NCBI RefSeq assembly: GCF_032884065.1
Contig: NC_088883.1
Location: 22,439,637 to 22,503,636, forward strand
Direction: 5' to 3'
Origin: Artemia franciscana
Lineage: Eukaryota; Arthropoda; Branchiopoda; Anostraca; Artemiidae
DNA: 64,000 bases
A program made the position numbers and the translations under genes. Numbering within the stretch: the first letter of the stretch is position 1; each line of letters opens with the position of its first letter. This document shows, in pieces, positions 12,265-22,591 of the stretch. The notes under the pieces are model-generated. The model was not told the origin of the DNA, ran no database searches, and saw only the letters and a list, made by a program, of their open reading frames with translations.

Positions 12265-12725
12265 CTTCCACCTTCACAATAACTGAAAATTCATTAGAAA
12301 GATTTATCGCAACAGTGTCTGAAAGTGTCGTATTCCCAGGGCATAAAGGCACATCAATAGAAAATATACACAATAATCCCTATTTACATAGAAGTATAAT
12401 ATTAATAATAATTAAACAAATTTGTAAGAAGTTATCTTGGTTCATTATATACTAACTAAAACACAGATTTAAATATACAGGAGTAGTTACTCTTTGAGAA
12501 AGGCTATCAAACTGGAAAAATGAAGGTCTCAGGTTCAATCACTGGTTAGGCTTTGGCAACGTCTTGTTGGTATTTGTATTAGTTTTGTCTAATAAAAACC
12601 AGAAATTAATAATAAAAACACCTTCACAATAACTGAAAATTCATTAGAAAGATTTTGTAATCAGTACAACCCAATCACAAGAGAGCCCGAAAGTGTCGTA
12701 CATAAAGGCACATCACTAGAAAATG
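12265..12725. repeat. Dispersed direct repeat flanking a possible tRNA-derived SINE
   Basis: A phrase starting CACCTTCACAATAACTGAAA occurs at about 12268 and again at about 12621. In both places it continues for about 100 bp through AAAGTGTCGTA and CATAAAGGCACATCA. Between the copies, about 12478-12605, the sequence GGTCTCAGGTTCAATCACTGG resembles a Pol III B box. It is followed by AT-rich sequence and an AATAATAAAAAC-like tail. That order fits a SINE inserted in a repeat, but the A box and tRNA fold are unclear, so the SINE call is weak. Confidence 0.35.
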
Positions 12726-12781
12726 GCGCCCATTCAAACCCAGGAATCTAAAATTCTTTTAGCAAATTTTTCTTTACCTTT

Positions 12782-13114
12782 GGAACAATCACAAAGGAGC
12801 GAAGACAATAGCTTGAAAGTAATTAATGAAAGGTAAAGTTTTAGTGATAAAAACCTAGCATAAAATAAGACCTTTACCTTTTTAACTCTTCCTTTAGCCT
12901 AGGCATTTTAAAGCCTTACCCTTTTCACCTTTTTAATTCTTTAACTCTTCTTTACCTTTTTAACACTTCCTTTAGCCTAGACATTTTAAAACCTTACTTT
13001 TTTAATCTTTTTAATTCTTTAACTCTTCTGTACCTTTCTAGCTCTCCATCACTAAAACCTTACCTTTCTTTAAGCACTTTCAAGTTATTTTCTTCGTTCC
13101 TTTGGGATTGTTCC
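12782..13114. mobile_element. Inverted-repeat element with an internal tandem duplication
   Basis: Left arm starts GGAACAATCACAAAGGAGCG and the right arm ends with its complement (CGTTCCTTTGGGATTGTTCC). The arms match over about 65-70 bp, including GTTTTAGTGAT/ATCACTAAAAC. The middle is a T-rich duplication of about 77 bp, with two copies at about 12876-12952 and 12953-13030, each containing CCTTTAGCCTAG. No coding sequence and no clear target duplication. Confidence 0.7.
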
Positions 13115-13308
13115 GAATGATTCACCCCTTCCATGAAAACTAGGTAATAACCCCTACTCAAACACTTAATAGAAAGAAAAACTTACTAAGTGACTTGTTA
13201 TTAAGAATACTCCCATTTGTAAAAACAGGATTGCCAGATGAAGACATTTTCAAATTTTTATGCTTTTTGCTGTGCCACCTAACGCATCCGTAAACACACA
13301 AAGTAGAC

Positions 13309-13497
13309 AGCGCCATCTGCACAAGCAGCCAAAACACAATTCATCTAATCTGAGTCTGTGTGAAAATTTTCCAACCAAATTTCAAACAAATAATTGTTTC
13401 AACACACATTATGGCACTATAAATCCAACACTGTGTTCCATAACGTTTGCAGAGAGTATCAGTTACATAGGAATAATATTGACGCATAGATGGCGCT
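13309..13497. promoter_or_regulatory. Pair of CTCF-like motifs in opposite orientation
   Basis: On the minus strand 13309-13320 reads GCAGATGGCGCT, and on the plus strand 13487-13497 reads TAGATGGCGCT. The core AGATGGCGC is the core of the insect CTCF insulator motif as I know it. The two sites point away from each other, about 175 bp apart. This is motif resemblance only. The sites could also be a chance match or part of an unrecognised repeat. Confidence 0.3.
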
Positions 13498-13514
13498 ACA
13501 AACAAACCAATTAA

Positions 13515-15566
13515 CCCAAGCCGTATTACGTTTAGTGGATGTCCGGGGGGTAGTTCAAATATATGCTTGAGGAAGAATGTGTTCAATTCTGATATCTGAA
13601 AAAAGAAGGTCAATTGGCAAATAGCCAAGAATCTCATGTATGTACACTTCGGGTCTAGCCATCGTACGTATGTCCAACTCTCAGGTGTGAATTGTAGAAC
13701 AGCTCGCTTGATTTTTTCCTTTGCAGTTTGGATGCTCCTAAGAATAAAAATAAACGTGACAACAAATAAAAACCTAGCATAAAATAAAACATAATTAAAA
13801 GACTTCTTTCAAAATTTATTTTTCCATTTTAATTATTTCATATATATTTCTTATAATATATTTTTTTTCATTGAGAATGAGAATGAACTAACATCATTTT
13901 TATACAATCCTAATAATTTTTTTCTCACTCAACTGGGATAAGTTTGCTTCTCACTCAACTGGAGTATCTATCTTGACTTTTTCTACAATTAGCCATGACT
14001 TGATGCCCACTACTATTCCATTTTAATTTGAAACTCGATTTAATTCATGCCGACTCGTGACACGATACGAAATCACTTTATAAAATAACTGAGAACAATA
14101 AACAAAACATATCCAAATGGACTTAATTCAATCTTGACAGTGAAAGGAATTCACTTAAAACATCTTTATAAACAGCTGAGATGTCTCAGCCAATGTGCGA
14201 GTTGAACTTAGTTTGGGAATTCCGAGAATAATAAGTTTGACTTCAGAATACTAATAGTAAAGTTTAAGCAACAGAAACCAGAAGTAGTTTCAAATTTCAT
14301 TTCAACTTGGTTTCATTGTAAGCATAAGGTAAAAAAAATTGAAATACAAAAATTTAACACGTGAACTTGTATATACGAAAAATTATTGTCAACCGTATTT
14401 GTGTTTTACAATTCCCTTAAAATTTCTGTAACTTCACAAGTTTTATTCTTTATAAATTCAATAGTATCACAGAAAGTTCTGTACTGAGATAGGACATATC
14501 AGAGACCACCTCACCAGATAAGGTCAAAAGTCTTGCTAGATTTGGTGAAAAGTTGGTAAATTTCTTTGTCAAACTCAGATACCCCTCAAAGACTTGTTTG
14601 ACGAAAACATGATAAATAAATACCCGACAGACGAATATATAGAAATAAGTACGTCTACTTATTATGCAATTGATTGAGGATCACATTTTTGTGGTCTCAA
14701 AGCTTAACGGCCATCGTTTTCAAGTTTGTCAGTGACAAAATGGGCTATTGCTTTATGATGGTATTGTGACACAATGATGTGACATAATGATGCTAAAGTG
14801 GGCTATTATTTAATACAACTTTATTATTAGGAAGAAAATAGTAAGAAATAAAGTGAGGAATATGAATATCCAAATTCTGAAAAGTTCGTATAAGAAAGGA
14901 CGCTTCTTCTAATTTACGGCTGAAACTTCTCTAAAGTCATATGCATCAATAATAACAGCTATAAAGTCAGTGAGTGTACAATCAGACGCGTGAATCCTGG
15001 CATATTTCTTGGCATAGTTTTTTGCCAAATTCCGTGTATCACTCCATTATTTTTTTGATGACATATAATTCATTTACGATGTATCTGTTTTGACAAAATT
15101 CTGCTTGATGGGCTGTCGATGAATCGGTTGTCCGGTGTAGTAGCCTTTTCGTAGGTTCGTTATCTCATTGATTTCCCAACCGTGATTCATAATAAAGAAA
15201 AAAAGTTGCCTGGCTGACTTTTGAAGCAATGGTAAGCCAATCATCTCTGCCAAGTTGTGCAGTGAGGTTTCTGCCAGTGAGGACAATTTTGCAGTTGTCC
15301 TCGCATGAAAATCCCATTTGGCGTCACGGCATCACCAAGTAACTTAACCCATTATTGAGAGTGTGTTAAACGTCCTCAGGATGGATCCACGTACCGATAG
15401 GTTCAGCGTGATCACTATCACCAGTATTCTCCTTTAGATATATTTATGTAAAATTTTTACATTTTTATTTTTATTTTACATTTTTATGGAAAAATAGAAA
15501 TTAGACTACATTAGACATACAGATGGATATAGAGTTCGATTAAATGAAAGAACTCTTTCTTGTAGT
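13515..15566. other. Spacer, no recognisable gene
   Basis: AT-rich, with short direct repeats such as TCTCACTCAACTGG (about 13923 and 13951). A 70-codon minus-strand frame at 15074-15286 has a Leu/Ala-rich start and no motif I can name. No inverted-repeat ends or splice-bounded exon were seen. Confidence 0.35.
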
Positions 15567-15763
15567 CAGGGCCTTATTCAGGATTTTCTTTTCAGGGAGG
15601 GTTAATTTTTCAGGAGGGAAGGGAGAGTCAACAAAAAAACTTATGAAAACACATCAAAATTTGTTTATATGCATTATTGTTACGTTTTTACAAGTCGGAC
15701 AAACATTTCAGAGCACGGCGGGTTTCAAAACCCCTACCCCACTCCCCTCTGGATACGGTATTG
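15567..15763. mobile_element. hAT-like MITE with 8-bp target duplication
   Basis: The ends are CAGGGCCTTATTCAGG on the left and, complemented, CAATACCGTATCCAG on the right. They form short inverted repeats starting with CA. Immediately outside lie CTTGTAGT (15559-15566) and TTTGTAGT (15764-15771), an 8-bp duplication with one mismatch. Eight-bp duplications and CA-type ends are hallmarks of hAT transposons. The interior is non-coding and G/C-run rich. The open frame crossing it is an artefact. Confidence 0.6.
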
Positions 15764-15771
15764 TTTGTAGT

Positions 15772-16835
15772 AAATAAGTTAGAGGTTCTAGTTACGGTAA
15801 GTCTACCCTGTCTTATTTGACGGCTAATGGATTGAGCTGAACCTTTCAGGAGCAGTTTTCATAGAGGTGGAGGGACTCAGATTTTGTGATAAGGGAGGGG
15901 TAAAACGGCCTTTAACTGATCCTTATGAAAGAGCATACACTAGTTTTTCTGTCCTTTTATGAAAGTCGTCCAACAGCCAATGTTCGAAAATAGAAAAAAT
16001 GAAATACTATAGAAATTCAATAGATTAACACAAGATGGCGTTAAATCTCAAACTGAGATAGACCACTCAGTAGCTGAGCTCAGATCAGCGGGCTTTGACC
16101 TTAGTGAATAGAAATATAAATTTAAAATAACATAATTATTGGCAATTAGTGGGTTTTGAAATCCTAAAAATAAATCGACTCAGTCATAATGCAAAGATTT
16201 TGTAACGGCAGTTCACAATAAAGCAGCATAAATGAATAGTTGGGTTTAAATCCGTCGAAAGAAATTCGTAAAAGGAATGGTATTAAACCGTTCTTGACAT
16301 TAACACCTTAAATATTATATTATATTATATTAATGAAATATTATATTATATTAAATATTATATTTGACGAAGGCAGAGAAATTGAGAAACTTTAGTAATT
16401 AACCTTCTTTAGATTCATATAGTGGCCAATACATGTACGCCTGGGGGTACTTTTTAACCCAAACCCTGACTAACTGTGCCAATTTTCCCCGAATGTTCAA
16501 TTTAATTCGTATGCTTCGTATATACCCGTTATTGGATGCACGTTTGAGAAGAAATGCTCTAGCATTGCAAAATAGTAAAGAGACATAAGCCTTCAATTTT
16601 TTTCACGAGTGTTTGTAGTAATTTCTCTTTGTTTTAAATCTGACCTGAATATTCATTTAAAACTTTACTCGTTTTGAAATATATTTACTTATCTATATCA
16701 GTATTGATTATCTCTGTGCTTGATAGGATCATTTACCTTAATTTGTGTTGGTTTTGCCTTTCATCTTTTCTTTATTAGGAATTTCTGGTCGTTCGAGTTT
16801 GAATTATCCCAAGATTTTATTTCTACTTCCTTTTC

Positions 16836-16868
<33 letters not shown>

Positions 16869-17498
16869 CACCATCGTCTTCTTAGAAAAAATTATAAATA
16901 GATAGTTCAAGTAGCCGACAAGAGCCCCTACAGTGGCGGCGCTTGATTTTTTGGGGCCATGTGCAATATAAATTTGTGCGGCCTCGTTTTTTCTTAGAAA
17001 GGAATACTTAGGACCAATCTCGAGGGGCAACCCACCCATATCTTAATCTTTTCTTATGAAAATTAAGAGCTGAGATAAACAAACACAAAAAAAAACTTTT
17101 AGAGATTTTAAACCGGTACGCAGTACTTTCTTACCGGTTCGCAGTACTTTCAGTACTTTCCAAGAACTTAGAAAATCCTTCTCCATATACGGCAGATTGG
17201 GTATGAACTCCCTAAAATACAGCTAGGACACTTCCTTTAACTTCCGATCAGATTCGGGGCAGATATAATCGGGGCAGATCCTGTTCAGGTAGATGTCATG
17301 GAAATATATCTTAGGCAAACCCCCCCCCCCCTTAAGATCAAAATAGGCAGGGATTCTAAAAAAAGAACTAAGATCCTTACTTTTACTTCCGACCAAGTTT
17401 ACCTTGATGTCCCGATTAAGAGTATTTAGGATCCATCCTCTTTCCCTACTCATACAAGATGTTATTAGGTTCAGATCCCCAAAAGGCGGAAATAGGAA
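15772..17498. other. Spacer with microsatellite and poly-T
   Basis: Contains an ATATT-type microsatellite at about 16312-16371 and a T homopolymer at about 16838-16864. A short reiterated CGCAGTACTTTC phrase is at about 17118-17155. No coding region or bounded element is supported. Confidence 0.4.
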
Positions 17499-18243
17499 GC
17501 ACAAAGGAGCATTGTTGCTCTTAAACCCAATGACCCTACAAATAGCTTTAAACGTCACCAAGTTACAGACTGTACAAACCTCACGGCAGATATAAGGAAC
17601 TTAGTAGTCAAGAAGCATTGTTAATCTGATACATCTACAGACCTCCCATCAATAGAAAAAAGTAAAACAACAAAGGAGCATTGTTGCTCTTAAACCCAAT
17701 GACGCTACAATTAGCTTTAAACGTAGTGGATTGAAGAAAAAGATAGGCATCTAGAGGGTATCTAGAACTGCCAATTTCCAATCAAATTAGCCACCTCTGA
17801 TGTTTATACGACCATTCTTTACAATAAAACCTTACCTGCCCCGGGGCATAACTTAGAACACTTCCCCCAGGTTTGGCCAGGCTCGGGGGAGGGAGGAGGA
17901 GGGGTGTCGACCCCTAAGTTTTGTTTTTGATCTTTCAACTTTTTTGAAAAAAATGGGAATTTCAAAATTTTAATCAGATACGTTTGGGGAAAATAGGGCC
18001 TTGTGGCTAGTTGCCCTCCAATCAGTCTTGCCTCTTTTTTCTGGATGGACTCTATTTCGTCAGAACAAACCATAACCGACTGTACAAACCTCACGGCAGA
18101 TATAAGGAACTTAGTAGTCAAGAAGCATTGTTAATCTGATACATCTACAGACCTCCCATCAATAGAAAAAAGTAAAACAACAAAGGAGCATTGTTGCTCT
18201 TAAACCCAATGACGCTACAATTAGCTTTAAACGTATTGGATTG
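17499..18243. repeat. 166-bp near-identical direct duplication
   Basis: Positions 17568-17733 and 18078-18243 are nearly identical, starting GACTGTACAAACCTCACGGC and offset by 510 bp. Within the unit, the segment with AAGGAGCATTGTTGCTC also has an extra diverged copy at about 17499-17556. The intervening DNA includes a C/G-rich stretch near 17870-17915. The unit ends about 60 bp downstream of the splice donor of the minus-strand exon at 18305-18553, so this is intronic or former intronic DNA relative to that exon. Confidence 0.8.
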
Positions 18244-18304
18244 TACAATGGAGACATTAACGATCCAAGAAAAAGAGAGAAAGCAAATAATCGAAAACTC
18301 ATAC

Positions 18305-18553
18305 CAGCTGGAGTTCCTAGTCCTTGAATTCCTCCTTTTGACTGTAGATCTGTCTTTGAGCTGGCCGTTGAAACATGAACTGATACTCCTTTGATTATAT
18401 AATCTTTGCCACACAAAGATTTTGCTACTTCTGGGTCAGCAAAAGTCACGGAAGCAAATGCTTGTGGAATAAACACATCAGTCACTTCACCAAATTTTGA
18501 AAAATACTCTCTAAGTTCATCACGTGTAGGGTCTTTCGTAGATTTTGTCCCTT
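18305..18553 (-). pseudogene. TARDBP-like: TDP-43-like RRM2 exon (single exon, possibly decayed paralog)
   Basis: A 249-bp minus-strand exon is bounded by an acceptor (TATTTCAG before 18553) and a donor (GTATGAGT after 18305). It encodes a stretch very like the second RNA-recognition motif of TDP-43/TBPH, a nuclear RNA-binding protein that regulates splicing. Visible are [19 protein letters not shown], then [14 protein letters not shown], then [10 protein letters not shown]. The frame is open throughout. The family normally has about three more residues after the IP and an RNP-1 core of the RAFAFVTF type. Here the segment reads QAFASVTF: the basic residue is gone and a core aromatic is replaced by Ser. 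That should weaken RNA binding, so a decayed duplicate is likelier than the main gene. An alternative is a diverged but expressed paralog. No RRM1 or C-terminal exon is recognisable in the window. Upstream lies a 45-bp minisatellite, downstream a duplicated intron segment. Confidence 0.8.
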
Positions 18554-18755
18554 CTGAAATATATTCAACTGGATAAACAATGAATTCCAAAGACTAAATG
18601 GTGATAATATCCAAGTAGCTGGCTAGAAACTTTATTCAGGCAACTTAGCGAAATAGCCTATATCTGGCTAGGCAGTATATAAATTCTTTTAAAACATGAG
18701 TTGCCACCTGGGAAGATAGCTATCAATGCTTTCCCTAAGAGAATTAATTATCTGG

Positions 18756-19045
18756 CAAGTTGGATATTGTCATCTGATTGTGTTGAGAGTTTACTTTTTT
18801 CCCTAGTTGAATATATATCAGAAGGTCTAAGGCAAAGCATTACCTACCTAGTTGGGTATATGTCAGAAGGACTAACATAAAGCATTATCTGCCTATTTGG
18901 ATGTTCATGAAACATATAAGAGAAATAATTATCTAGCTAGTTGGTTATTATCACCAAATGGCTCAGAGACATTACTTGTCTGCCTATTGGGATAATAAAA
19001 GACAGGTTAGGACAAAGTATTATCCTCCTAGGTAGATGTTCACAC
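18756..19045. repeat. Minisatellite, about 45-bp unit, six to seven copies
   Basis: Diverged units of the type CTAGTTGGATATTATCAGAAGG start at 18803, 18848, 18893, 18937, 18984 and 19028, with a weaker copy near 18757. Spacing is 44-47 bp. The array ends against an (AT)n tract that holds the first Helitron. Confidence 0.75.
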
Positions 19046-19050
19046 AACAC

Positions 19051-19052
<2 letters not shown>

Positions 19053-19118
<66 letters not shown>
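19053..19118. repeat. (AT)n microsatellite, Helitron insertion target
   Basis: About 65 bp of alternating AT directly abutting the CTAG terminus of the first Helitron. An A/T dinucleotide target is expected for Helitron insertion. Confidence 0.9.
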
Positions 19119-19119
<1 letters not shown>

Positions 19120-20349
19120 TAGCTGTTGGGGTGGCGCTTCGCGCCACCCCAACATCTAGTTGGTGGGGCGCTTCGCGCCCCCCCAAGCCCCCCCGCGCGC
19201 GTAAGTCGTTACGCACCATATTAGTTACGCGCCATTGTAGCTGTGTCCCTGTGTCCCACCTGTGAATAGAGATAGATATAAATATATATTTTGAACTACG
19301 TAAAACATGCGAATATACAACATTCTTCGCTGTCCCATTGTCTGTGCATATAAATAGCATTTATATTCCCTGTGTCCCGGTCGTCATTTGTGTTCTGGTG
19401 TCCCAGTTTGTAATTTCTCTTTGAGTGTCCCGGTCGTCATTTATATTCCCTGTGTCCCAGTGTCCCGGTCGTCATTTGTGTCCCGGTCTGTAATCTCTAT
19501 TCAAACAATCCCTGTGTCTCAGTCGTCAATTATATATCCCGCCTGTGCCCCCGGTGTCCCCGTTGTAGTTGTGTCCCTGCGTCCCGGTCGTCATTTATAT
19601 TCCCGGTCGTGATTTGTGTCCGGGTGTCCCAGTCTGTAATTTTTCTTTGAGGTTCCCGGTCGTCATTTATATTCCCTCTGTGTCGGTCGTCATTTGTGTC
19701 CTGGTCTGTAATTTATCTTTGAGTGTTTTTTCTTTTTAGTTTTTTTTTTTAGTTTTTTAATTTTTTTCAGTTTTTTTTCTTCTTTATTTTTCAGCGTCAC
19801 TATGAAGTACATATCGCCGAACCTTTGTTTTTTAACTTAAATCTGGTAGGCATTGATGACCTTATCCAAGTCAAAATCCCAAACCCAATCATCATCGCTA
19901 TCATTTTCAGTTTTGATATGTTTTGACTCTCGCTTTCCAGGTGGATTTTCATCTAACTGCGCGGTTTTGCGTTCTTTAGCCGCAAACCTGTTTTCTTGCT
20001 GTTCTTGTGATTCCTCGGCACGCTTTCTTTTCTTACTTTCTCTATCAGCTGCAAGCCTGTTTTCTTGCTGTTCTTGTGATTCCTTGGCACGCTTTCTTTT
20101 CTTACTTTCTCTATCAGTAGCAAGTTTTTTGGCATAGACTCTTTGAGCAGCTTCCTCGGCTGTTGCCATTGTAGATTCTTCAGTCATTTTACAATTAAAC
20201 ATTTTTCCGTGAACGCATGTCTTAAATACCATTAATGACGTCACCGTCATAACAAAAATGACGACAACTAACTTCATGACGTCAGTCGACACAGAAACAT
20301 GACGTCACCTGACAGACACACAGACAGACAACTTATTTTTATATATATA
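19119..20349 (-). mobile_element. Helitron copy 1, non-autonomous
   Basis: Read on the minus strand, the element starts near 20349 with TATATATATAAAAATAAG, the family 5' end without its leading TC. It ends at 19119 with a GC-rich hairpin (TGGGGTGGCGCGAAGCGCCA core) followed by AACAGCTAG and then T. A second hairpin (GGGGCGCGAAGCGCCCC core) lies just inside. Hairpin plus CTAG, no inverted repeats and no target duplication define Helitrons, which move by rolling-circle replication. Inside are an N-terminal remnant of the Rep/helicase gene and a GTCCCGGTCGTCAT-type minisatellite (about 19380-19730). Its 5' end abuts the 3' end of copy 2a. Confidence 0.85.
19837..20292 (-). pseudogene. Helitron Rep/helicase N-terminal remnant
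   Basis: An open frame of 151 codons with a hydrophobic start, then two near-identical basic repeats of the form ADRESKKRKRAEESQEQQEN (about residues 55-105), then an acidic stretch SDDDWVWDFDLDK. Lys/Arg/Glu-rich repeats of this kind occur at the N-terminus of animal Helitron polyproteins, before the HUH replication-initiator domain. Here the frame ends before any HUH motif and minisatellite follows, so the copy cannot encode an active protein. The 3' half of the same frame recurs at 22592-22909. The initiator Met is the first in frame and is uncertain. Confidence 0.7.
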
Positions 20350-20886
20350 CTAGCTGTTGGGGTGGCGCTTCGCGCCACCCCAACACCTAGTTGGTGGGGC
20401 GCTTCGCGCCCCCCCAAGCCCCCCCGCGCGCGTAAGTCGTTACGCGCCATTGTAGTTGTGTCCCTGTGTCCCACCTGTGAATATAGATAGATTTATATAT
20501 GTGTTTCAAACTACGTAAAAATTGCGAATATACAACATTTTTGGCTTTCCCATTACTGGGAGCTTTCCGTTTCCAATTGCCAGCAATTGACCTGAAAATG
20601 TTTGACCAGAGTCATCGTTTTGCAATCGGACACGCATATTTGTAGTTAATTTTAATATTTTTACGTGTGCCCATAAATTAGAATTTTTCAGGCAAGCATT
20701 CATTTCGTCTGCAGGAGTTAAACTACGTAAAAATTGCGAATATACAACATTCTTGGCTTTCCCATTGTCTGTGCATATACAAAGCCGTATGCACTAATAA
20801 TGACGTCATATGCAAACGCTCTTTTTACAAACAAACAAACATGCATACACACAACTCGTTTTTATATAGATAGATAGATAGATAGA
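20350..20886 (-). mobile_element. Helitron copy 2a, 0.5-kb internal-deletion derivative
   Basis: The 3' end on the minus strand is the double hairpin with CTAG at 20350-20353. The 5' end near 20886 is TC followed by (TATC)n and TATATAAAAACGAGTTGTG, a variant of the family 5' end. Between them lies one short helicase fragment and the characteristic terminal segment that precedes the hairpins (GGTGGGACACAGGGACAC). It sits at the 3' side of copy 2b and head-to-tail with copy 1. Confidence 0.75.
20506..20703 (-). pseudogene. Helitron helicase internal fragment
   Basis: The frame encodes NLWAHVKILKLTTNMRVRLQ, then SGQLLAIGNGKLPV. This is a conserved segment from the middle of Helitron PIF1-type helicases, after the Walker motifs. 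It then jumps directly to a non-coding-type tail (KMLYIRNFYVV) that in copy 2b follows the end of the helicase. The junction is an internal deletion. The fragment ends about where the helicase frame of neighbouring copy 2b resumes. Confidence 0.75.
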
Positions 20887-20897
20887 TACAATACAAA

Positions 20898-22285
20898 TTA
20901 ACTGCGTAAAACTTGCGAATATACAACATTCTTCGCTGTCCAATTGTCGCTGCATATAAATAGATTGTCAGGTTTACCGACCCTCGAACATGCAACGTAC
21001 AATTGTCCATGGGAAAAACCATGTCCAGTATTAAGATCTATACCACATTTTTCTAATGATTGACCTTGAGCTTTGTTAATGGTGATTGCAAATGCTAATC
21101 GAATTGGGAATTGCAATCTTTTAAATTGAAAAGGCAGATCCGTTGGAATCATGGGAATGCGAGGAATAAGAACAGCCTCACCCTCAAAAGGCCCTGTCAA
21201 GATTGTGGCCTCTATTAGGTTTTCCATTGTTTTTTTTTTACGGCAAGTCGCGTGCCATTGCAAAGCTTTGGTGGGTTGATATTTCTTAAAAGTATTATTG
21301 GTACGCCTATTTTTAGTTGTAGCACGTGTGGTGGAAACCCTGAAAGATCTATGGAATTTAAAAATTCAGAATTAACCGCTTCATTTGGTTCCAAAACTTT
21401 GTCGACTGACTTGCAAAGGACTGCCTGGTCTCGAATCTTGGTCAAAAAAATATTGTTGATTTCGTGGACGTCTATATTTTTGGGTGCGAGAATCGCTCTT
21501 TCACTAAGCCATTTATTATTTTTATAATTTTTTAGAATATTCGGAAATACTTTTTCAATCAATTCATTTTTGGACGTTACTAAATTACAGAAAACAGCAG
21601 GTAGTTGTATACGTCCTGAAATTGAGTCTATCGTATCATAAATGTCTTTTTGTTCTGACGTTAACTTGGAAATGTTATTTTGTATATACGACAATAGATC
21701 ACTCGTACTGTAACTTTGTTCACGATCCAATTCTACACATGTCGAAACAGCAGCGATACGGTTATGTGAAGGCATTCCCAAATCCTGAAGAGGTTTGTTT
21801 GCCATACGTACGCACAAATCTTCTATAATAACTAAAGTGTAGTTATAAATTTCTGATGTAAAATCAAAAGTCATATCTGACGTCTCTAACTGTTTTCGAT
21901 GGAGTATATCTTCGGACATTTTTGACTTATATTTTTCCCATAACTCTGTAGGATTTGATGGAGAGCAAGTTCACGAATTTGACTTGGGGTTGACGTTTCG
22001 CACGCGTCATTGATGCAGTTATCCCAGTGTTGGTCATTCTCCAATAAATTCAGAGCTTGGCATGCACTACGGTAAGTGTCATTTATAGTACCGTTTACAG
22101 TTCTCAAATACTCAAAGGATGTTGGACCGGGTACATTCACCAAAAGCAGGCGTAGAAAGAAGCATTCATGTTGATTGGGGTGAACGGTGTAGAGTCTTCC
22201 TATCGTGGTATCTTTGAAGATGATAGGTTGGCCGTAAACCCACTGGTTATCTACTTCGATGGTGGTACCGTTGCCATTGTAGGTT
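20898..22285 (-). pseudogene. Helitron PIF1-like helicase remnant
   Basis: Frames on the minus strand cover, in order: RLYTVHPNQHECFFLRLLLV and NVPGPTSFEYLRTVNG (about 22285-22080); QEKDIY-like KLTSEQKDIYDTI; a region RIQLPAVFCNLVTSKNELIE; LSERAILAPKN; LKIGVPIILLRNINPPKLCN; and the final AITINKAQGQSLEK with LYVACSRVG (to 20898). These are the ordered C-terminal motifs of Helitron helicases, which unwind DNA during rolling-circle transposition. The Walker A (GxGKT) and Walker B region is deleted between the DTI and RIQLP segments. There is a frameshift in an A run at 21229-21238 and another break near 21900. Without motif I it cannot hydrolyse ATP. Confidence 0.85.
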
Positions 22286-22591
22286 TTTCAGTCATTTTAC
22301 AATTAGAAATTTCTCTTTCAACGGTCTTCTTACAATTAAAAATTTGTCTTTGAACGATATTCTTAAATACCTGTGTCCTGGTCGTCATTTATATTCCCTG
22401 TGTCCCGGTCGTCATTTGTGTCCCGGTATCCCAGTCTGTAATTTCTCTTTGAGTGTCCCGGTCGTTATTTATATTCCCTCTGTCCCGGTCGTCATTTGTG
22501 TCCCGGTCTGTAATTTCTCTTTGAGTGTTTTTTCTTTTTAGTATTTTTTAGTTTTTTACATTTTTTCTTTTTTCAGTTTTCTTTTTCTTCT

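Noticed and set aside
19040-19360. Frames of alternating Tyr-Ile (also 24.1-24.9, 27.25-27.5 and 33.37-33.6 kb)
   Set aside because: They are translations of (AT)n or (TA)n microsatellites, open in several frames on both strands.
19388-19612. Val/Pro/Ser-rich frames in 19.4-26.9 kb
   Set aside because: They translate the GTCCCGGTCGTCAT minisatellite inside Helitrons. They repeat at every copy without a start context or domain.
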